Positions 59,113-64,000 of a stretch of DNA of 64,000 bases are shown here, in pieces. The stretch spans positions 1 through 64,000 of the forward strand of contig JAIYAC010000008.1 in NCBI GenBank assembly GCA_027489245.1, given 5' to 3'. Numbering within the stretch: the stretch's first letter is position 1; each line of letters begins with the position of its first letter. This stretch comes from Neisseriaceae bacterium. GTDB taxonomy: Bacteria > Pseudomonadota > Gammaproteobacteria > Burkholderiales > Chromobacteriaceae. Below the pieces are notes generated by a model. It did no database searches, was not told the DNA's origin, and saw only the letters and a program-made list of their open reading frames with translations. The translations under genes and the position numbers were made by a program.

Positions 59113-60587
59113 ACAGCCCCGAACACAGCCTGCTAGCCCTGCCAGCCTTACGCCAGCTGGAGCAGCAAGCAGACGCCGCCGGCCTAGCGCTGATGCAGCG
59201 CGCCGCGCAAGCCATTGCCCAGTGGTGCCAGGCACATATCCCGCCCGGCGCTGCCATTATGGTCGCCGCCGGCCCCGGCAATAATGGTGGCGACGCCATT
59301 CTGGCTGCCTGCCTGCTCAAAGAAGCAGGCTATCAGGTAGACGTATTGCTGCCCGAGCCGCGGGTGAATCATGCAGTAGAGGCGGCATTGCAGCGCTGGC
59401 AGGCACTAGGTGGCAGCGTGCGGCCAACTCTGGGCGATGCACAGCCTGCCTGGCTGCTGGATGGCCTGTTTGGCGTGGGCCTGAGCCGGCCACTGGGCGG
59501 GGCATGGCTGCACCTGATTCGCCGCCTGAATGCCCTGCCCTGCCCCAAGCTGGCTATCGATATCCCCAGCGGCCTGGACGCCTGGACCGGCCAGCCACGC
59601 GGCGCCGCCCTGCGTGCCAGCCACACCCTGAGCCTGCTCGGCCCCAAGCCCGGCCTGTACACCGCACAGGGCCGCGACTACTGCGGCCAAACCAGCGTAG
59701 ACCTGCTGGATTGCCCGCCAGGCTACTACCCGCCTGCCAGCGGCAGTATCGCCGTGCCCTCGGCCCAGCCACTATGGCGCCGGCACAGCAGCCACAAAGG
59801 CAGCTACGGCAACGTCAGCATCATTGGTGGCGCACGCGGCATGAGCGGCGCCGCCATTCTGGCAGGCCGTGCCGCGCTGGCACTGGGTGCCGGCAAAGTG
59901 TTTGTGCACACGCAAGACGCCCTGCTGCTGGACCCGGCCACGCCCGAGCTGATGCTGCGCCCCTGGCAAGACGGCATCCATGTCCCTGCGGCCAACGTCA
60001 TGCTGATCGGCCCCGGCCTGGGCCTGAGCGACCAGGCCCACCAGACACTGGCTGCCCTGCTGCTGCACGACAACACCCTGGTGCTGGACGCCGATGCCCT
60101 GAACCTGCTGGCGGCGGATAGCCAGCTACAGGCGCGTTTGCGCCAGCGTAGCCACCCGGTATTGCTAACGCCCCACCCCACTGAAGCCGCCCGTCTGCTG
60201 GACTGCAGTACCGAGCAGGTGCAGGCTGACCGTATCGCCGCCGCCCAGCAGCTGGCACAGCAGTTTGCCTGCACCGTCTTGCTCAAAGGCAGTGGCACGC
60301 TGCTGGCCACCAGCGGCCAACCTTTCCGCCTGCTGACCCATGGCAGCCCGGCGCTGGCTGTAGCAGGCCAGGGGGACCTGCTGGGCGGCGCCATCTGCGC
60401 CCTGCTGGCGCAAGGCATGCCCCTGCTGGATGCCGCCCATCTGGCGGCCGACCTGCATGCCTGCGCCGGTGAACAATACGAAGCGGCACAAGGTGGCCCC
60501 ATCGGATTAAGCGCCACCACCACCCTGCAGCTGATGACCCATGAACTGAACCAGCGCCTGAAACAGGCAGGAGCCCCCGCATTTTGA
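59109..60587 (+). CDS. nnr: Bifunctional NAD(P)H-hydrate epimerase / ADP-dependent NAD(P)H-hydrate dehydratase
   Basis: MVAAGPGNNGGDAILAACLLKEAGYQVDVL; KGSYGNVSIIGGARGMSGAAILAGRAAL; LTPHPTEAARLL. Confidence 0.94.
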   Translation: MNSPEHSLLALPALRQLEQQADAAGLALMQRAAQAIAQWCQAHIPPGAAIMVAAGPGNNGGDAILAACLLKEAGYQVDVLLPEPRVNHAVEAALQRWQALGGSVRPTLGDAQPAWLLDGLFGVGLSRPLGGAWLHLIRRLNALPCPKLAIDIPSGLDAWTGQPRGAALRASHTLSLLGPKPGLYTAQGRDYCGQTSVDLLDCPPGYYPPASGSIAVPSAQPLWRRHSSHKGSYGNVSIIGGARGMSGAAILAGRAALALGAGKVFVHTQDALLLDPATPELMLRPWQDGIHVPAANVMLIGPGLGLSDQAHQTLAALLLHDNTLVLDADALNLLAADSQLQARLRQRSHPVLLTPHPTEAARLLDCSTEQVQADRIAAAQQLAQQFACTVLLKGSGTLLATSGQPFRLLTHGSPALAVAGQGDLLGGAICALLAQGMPLLDAAHLAADLHACAGEQYEAAQGGPIGLSATTTLQLMTHELNQRLKQAGAPAF

Positions 60588-61483
60588 CTTCGCAACACAA
60601 AGCTTACGTATTTGGTTTATCCGCCGTACTCGCCTGGTCCACCGTGGCCAGCGCCTTCAAACTCAGCCTGGCCCACCTGAGCCCGGCACAGCTGGTGCTA
60701 TACGCCAGCGTGTTTTCGCTGCTGTCGCTGCTGGCCATTCTGGGCTGGCAGGGTCGGCTGGCCAGCCTGCCGGCAGCCCTGCGCCAGCACTGGCGCCGTT
60801 CGGCCATCCTGGGCGCGGTGAACCCTTTCGCCTATTACCTGATCCTGTTCCAGGCCTACGACCTGCTACCCGCGCAGGAAGCCCAGGCCATCAACTACAC
60901 CTGGGCGCTGACCATGACGCTGCTGGCGGTACCGGTACTGGGGCAAAAGCTGAAGCTGCAAGACAGCCTGGCGGCACTGGTGTGCTATAGCGGCGTGCTG
61001 ACCATCGCCACCCGTGGCGCGCCGCTGGCGCTGAATTTCAGCAACCTGGGCGGCGTCGGCTTTGCCCTGCTGTCTACCCTGCTGTGGGCGGGCTACTGGC
61101 TGTTTAATGCCAAAGATGAGCGCGAGCCGGTAATGGGGCTGACACTGAACTTCCTGCTGTCTCTGCCACTGACGCTGATCTGGTGCGCCGCCACCGGTGA
61201 ACTGACCCCGGTAGCGTGGCAAGGCATAGCGGGTGCAGCCTATGTGGGCGCACTGGAAATGGGCTTTACCTTTGTGCTGTGGCTGTCGGCCATGAAGCTC
61301 ACCAGCAGCACGGCGCGCATCGCCAACCTGATTTTCCTGTCGCCCATGCTGTCGCTGGTGCTGATCAGCACCCTGCTGGGCGAGCCCATCCTGCCCAGCA
61401 CCCTCACCGGCCTGGGCTTGATCCTGGGCGGGCTGCTACTGCAAAAGCTGCCTATCCCCGGCCTGCGCCCGGCGCGCGCCTGA
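60584..61483 (+). CDS. DMT-family (EamA) transporter (TTG start, overlaps preceding stop)
   Basis: Ten-TM EamA-like: VLAWSTVASAFKLSLAHLSPAQLVLYASVFSL. Confidence 0.88.
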   Translation: MTSQHKAYVFGLSAVLAWSTVASAFKLSLAHLSPAQLVLYASVFSLLSLLAILGWQGRLASLPAALRQHWRRSAILGAVNPFAYYLILFQAYDLLPAQEAQAINYTWALTMTLLAVPVLGQKLKLQDSLAALVCYSGVLTIATRGAPLALNFSNLGGVGFALLSTLLWAGYWLFNAKDEREPVMGLTLNFLLSLPLTLIWCAATGELTPVAWQGIAGAAYVGALEMGFTFVLWLSAMKLTSSTARIANLIFLSPMLSLVLISTLLGEPILPSTLTGLGLILGGLLLQKLPIPGLRPARA

Positions 61484-61511
61484 GCCGCAGCCTGCGCCAG
61501 CGTGCCATAAG

Positions 61512-61546
61512 AAAAGCGGCCAACCTTGATCAGGTTGGCCGCTTTT
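61512..61546. terminator. Inverted GGTTGGCCGC motif pair, bidirectional terminator
   Basis: AAAAGCGGCCAACCT-tgatc-AGGTTGGCCGCTTTTT between convergent genes. Confidence 0.9.
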
Positions 61547-61564
61547 TCACACCGCTAGCGTCAA

Positions 61565-62509
61565 TCAGGCAGCAGGCTTGCTATCACGCAGGCCGGGTGG
61601 CAGCGCAAAGGTAATGTGCTCTTCTACCCCGTTCAGCTCGCTGACTTGCTCGGCACCAAACGCTTTGATCTGCTCGATCACCGCCTGTACCAGTACCTCG
61701 GGCGCACTGGCGCCGGCGGTCACGCCCACGCGCTGCTTGCCGTCGAACCACGCCGCCTGCAACAGGCTGGCGTTGTCTACCATATAGGCGTCCACGCCTT
61801 TCAGTGCCGCCACTTCGCGCAGGCGGTTGGAGTTGGAGCTGTTGGGCGACCCCACCACCACCACGATATCGCACTCGTCGGCCAGCACCTTCACCGCGTC
61901 CTGGCGGTTTTGCGTGGCGTAGCAGATGTCGTCTTTCTTCGGGCTGTGGATAGCCGGGAAGCGGGCTTTCAGCGCGGTAATGATGTCGCGGGTTTCGTCT
62001 ACCGACAGCGTGGTCTGGCTCACGTAAGACAGCGCCGTCGGGTTGGCCACCTGCAGCGTCGCCACATCGTCCACTGACTCCACCAGGTACATGCGGCTAT
62101 TCACCTGCCCCATGGTGCCTTCCACCTCGGGGTGGCCCTTGTGGCCGATCATGATGATTTCCATCTCGGCCTGGTGCATGCGTTTTACTTCTACGTGCAC
62201 CTTGGTCACCAGCGGGCAGGTGGCGTCGTATACGGTCAGGCCCAGCGCTTCGGCTTCCTGGCGTACCGATAACGGCACCCCGTGCGCCGAGTAGATCAGC
62301 GTGCTGCCAGCGGGCACATCTTTCAGCTCTTCGATGAAGATGGCGCCTTTGGCGCGCAGGTTATCCACCACAAAACGGTTATGGACCACTTCGTGCCGCA
62401 CATAGATGGGCGCGCCGTATTTTTCCAGTGCCCGCTCGACGATGGCGATGGCACGGTCCACCCCGGCACAGAAGCCGCGCGGGTTGGCCAGCATGATGGT
62501 CTTCGTCAT
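61565..62509 (-). CDS. ispH: 4-hydroxy-3-methylbut-2-enyl diphosphate reductase
   Basis: [43 protein letters not shown]. Confidence 0.97.
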   Translation of the reverse strand: MTKTIMLANPRGFCAGVDRAIAIVERALEKYGAPIYVRHEVVHNRFVVDNLRAKGAIFIEELKDVPAGSTLIYSAHGVPLSVRQEAEALGLTVYDATCPLVTKVHVEVKRMHQAEMEIIMIGHKGHPEVEGTMGQVNSRMYLVESVDDVATLQVANPTALSYVSQTTLSVDETRDIITALKARFPAIHSPKKDDICYATQNRQDAVKVLADECDIVVVVGSPNSSNSNRLREVAALKGVDAYMVDNASLLQAAWFDGKQRVGVTAGASAPEVLVQAVIEQIKAFGAEQVSELNGVEEHITFALPPGLRDSKPAA

Positions 62510-62555
62510 CGGTAATCCTTTTCATGAAAGGGGCCGCCTGAGGCGACCCGTCAGC

Positions 62556-62583
62556 CCAGGTTGGCCGCATGCGGCCAACCTGG
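62556..62583. repeat. 28-bp perfect palindrome made of two GGTTGGCCGC motif copies
   Basis: CCAGGTTGGCCGCATGCGGCCAACCTGG between lspA and ispH. Confidence 0.95.
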
Positions 62584-62584
62584 C

Positions 62585-63109
62585 TTAGCGTTTGGCTTGT
62601 TTGAAGCTGTCCAGCACCATCAGCACGGCGCCCACGCAAATAAAGCTATCGGCAATATTGAACGCCGGGTAGTACCAGCTTTGCTGCCAGTGCACCTGGA
62701 TAAAATCAATGACGTGGCCGTGAATCAGGCGGTCGATCACATTGCCCAGCGCCCCGCCCATGATAAAGGCGGCCGCCAGGTTCATCAGGCTGCTGAACTG
62801 GCGCTGCAGTATCTGCCAGCCCAGCCAGCCGGACACGGCAAACGCCAGGCCGCTGAAAAAGAACTTCTGCCAGCCACCGGCGTCGGCCAGAAAACTGAAT
62901 GCGGCGCCGGGGTTGTACAGCAGGGTAAAGTTCAGCAGTGCCGGAATCACCTCGCGCTGCTCGCCGTACTGGTAGCTGCCGTTGAAATACACCTTGGTCA
63001 GCTGGTCCAGCACGATGATGACCGCGGCCAGCACAAACCATTTGGCGACGCTGGCGGCTTTATCCACAGCCGGGGCAGCTGCCCCGGCCATTTTGCCTTG
63101 CTCAAGCAT
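62585..63109 (-). CDS. lspA: Lipoprotein signal peptidase
   Basis: VIIVLDQLTKVYFNGSYQYGEQREVIPALLNFTLLYNPGAAFSFL; GALGNVIDRLIHGHVIDFI. Confidence 0.96.
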   Translation of the reverse strand: MLEQGKMAGAAAPAVDKAASVAKWFVLAAVIIVLDQLTKVYFNGSYQYGEQREVIPALLNFTLLYNPGAAFSFLADAGGWQKFFFSGLAFAVSGWLGWQILQRQFSSLMNLAAAFIMGGALGNVIDRLIHGHVIDFIQVHWQQSWYYPAFNIADSFICVGAVLMVLDSFKQAKR

Positions 63110-64000
63110 GCAGACGTGCCTCGCCCTTGCCATCGATATTGTCTACGCAGCGGCCGCACACGTGGCCGTGGCCGGCGTGGGTGCCCACATCGGCGCGGTA
63201 GTGCCAGCAGCGGTCGCACTTCTCGTGGCTGGATGGCGTCACGCTGATGGTGGTATCGGCAGCTTCGGTCACGCTGACTTGCGACACCATCAGCACGAAC
63301 TTCAGCTCGTCGCCCAGGCTGGCCAGGTGCTGATACAGCTCGCCATCGGCGGTAACCACCAGCTCTGCCTGCAGCGAAGAGCCCAGCTGGTCGGCGCTGC
63401 GCAGCGCTTCGATTTGCTTGTTCACCTGCGCGCGGAAGGCACGGATGGCTTGCCATTTGGCGACCAGCGCTTCTTCGGCGCCCACGGCCGGGTTCGGGAA
63501 CTCGTGCCATACGTGGAACAGCGGGGTTTCTTCGTCGCTACCCAGCAGCACTTCCCACGCCTCGTCAGCGGTGAAGCACAGGATAGGCGACAGCAACAGC
63601 AGCAGGCTGCGCGTGATGTGGTACAGCGCGGTCTGGGCGCTGCGGCGCGGGTGGCTGTCGGCAGCGGTGGTGTACAGGCGGTCTTTCAGGATGTCCAGAT
63701 AGAACGCACCCAGGTCTTCCGAGCAGTAGTTCACGATGTCTTGCACCGAGTGGTGGAAGGCATAACGCGGGTACAGCTCGCCGGTGATTTTTTCCTGCAT
63801 TTCCTTGGCCATCATCAGCGCGTAGCGGTCGATCTCGCTCAGGCGCTCGTACGGCACGGCGTGTTCCATCGGGTTGAAGTCCGACAGGTTGGCCAGCAGG
63901 AAACGCAAGGTGTTACGCAGGCGGCGGTAGCTTTCGGTCACGCGCTTGAGGATCTCGTCCGAAATCGCCAGCTCGCCGGAGTAGTCGGTGGAGGCGACCC
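63102..64000 (-). CDS. ileS: Isoleucyl-tRNA synthetase, C-terminal part (truncated by window end)
   Basis: NTLRFLLANLSDFNP; C-terminal zinc motif CDRCWHYRADVGTHAGHGHVCGRCVDNI. Confidence 0.96.
   Translation of the reverse strand, partial: VASTDYSGELAISDEILKRVTESYRRLRNTLRFLLANLSDFNPMEHAVPYERLSEIDRYALMMAKEMQEKITGELYPRYAFHHSVQDIVNYCSEDLGAFYLDILKDRLYTTAADSHPRRSAQTALYHITRSLLLLLSPILCFTADEAWEVLLGSDEETPLFHVWHEFPNPAVGAEEALVAKWQAIRAFRAQVNKQIEALRSADQLGSSLQAELVVTADGELYQHLASLGDELKFVLMVSQVSVTEAADTTISVTPSSHEKCDRCWHYRADVGTHAGHGHVCGRCVDNIDGKGEARLHA

Noticed and set aside
63060-63068. Perfect DnaA box TTATCCACA
   Set aside because: Single occurrence inside the lspA coding sequence; not enough to suggest a replication function

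Overview
This 64 kb window is a GC-rich chromosomal segment from a betaproteobacterium, most likely order Neisseriales (Chromobacteriaceae-like). That placement is inferred from gene content and order: kdsD-kdsC-lptCAB-rpoN-hpf-ptsN-hprK-rapZ, minCDE-oxyR, cysDN, a solo pilY1/pilC-type gene, and lspA next to ileS. Most of the window is housekeeping. Accessory pieces are a decayed TRAP-transporter dctM remnant, an eutBC/ethanolamine-permease cluster, a small variable island between scpA and scpB, and a repeat-rich intergenic cluster around a NadR-like ATPase gene.

The strongest unexplained signal is a dispersed motif, AAGGTTGGCCGCAT / ATGCGGCCAACCTT. I hand-counted about 44 copies of its core GGTTGGCCGC on both strands. 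Fewer than one is expected by base composition (my arithmetic). Single copies occur inside genes and in accessory intergenic DNA. Closely spaced inverted pairs sit preferentially between convergent genes, where several resemble bidirectional terminators. This is the architecture of DNA uptake sequences (DUS) in Neisseriaceae, but the sequence is different and lacks the CTG core shared by known DUS dialects.

The second signal is five ~72-bp modular units around 41.5-42.8 kb. Each pairs phased TGTG / DnaA-box-like TGTGGAMAA boxes with an A6/T6 tract at a fixed 52-53 bp distance.

All calls are by eye from sequence and the supplied translations; no database searches were run.
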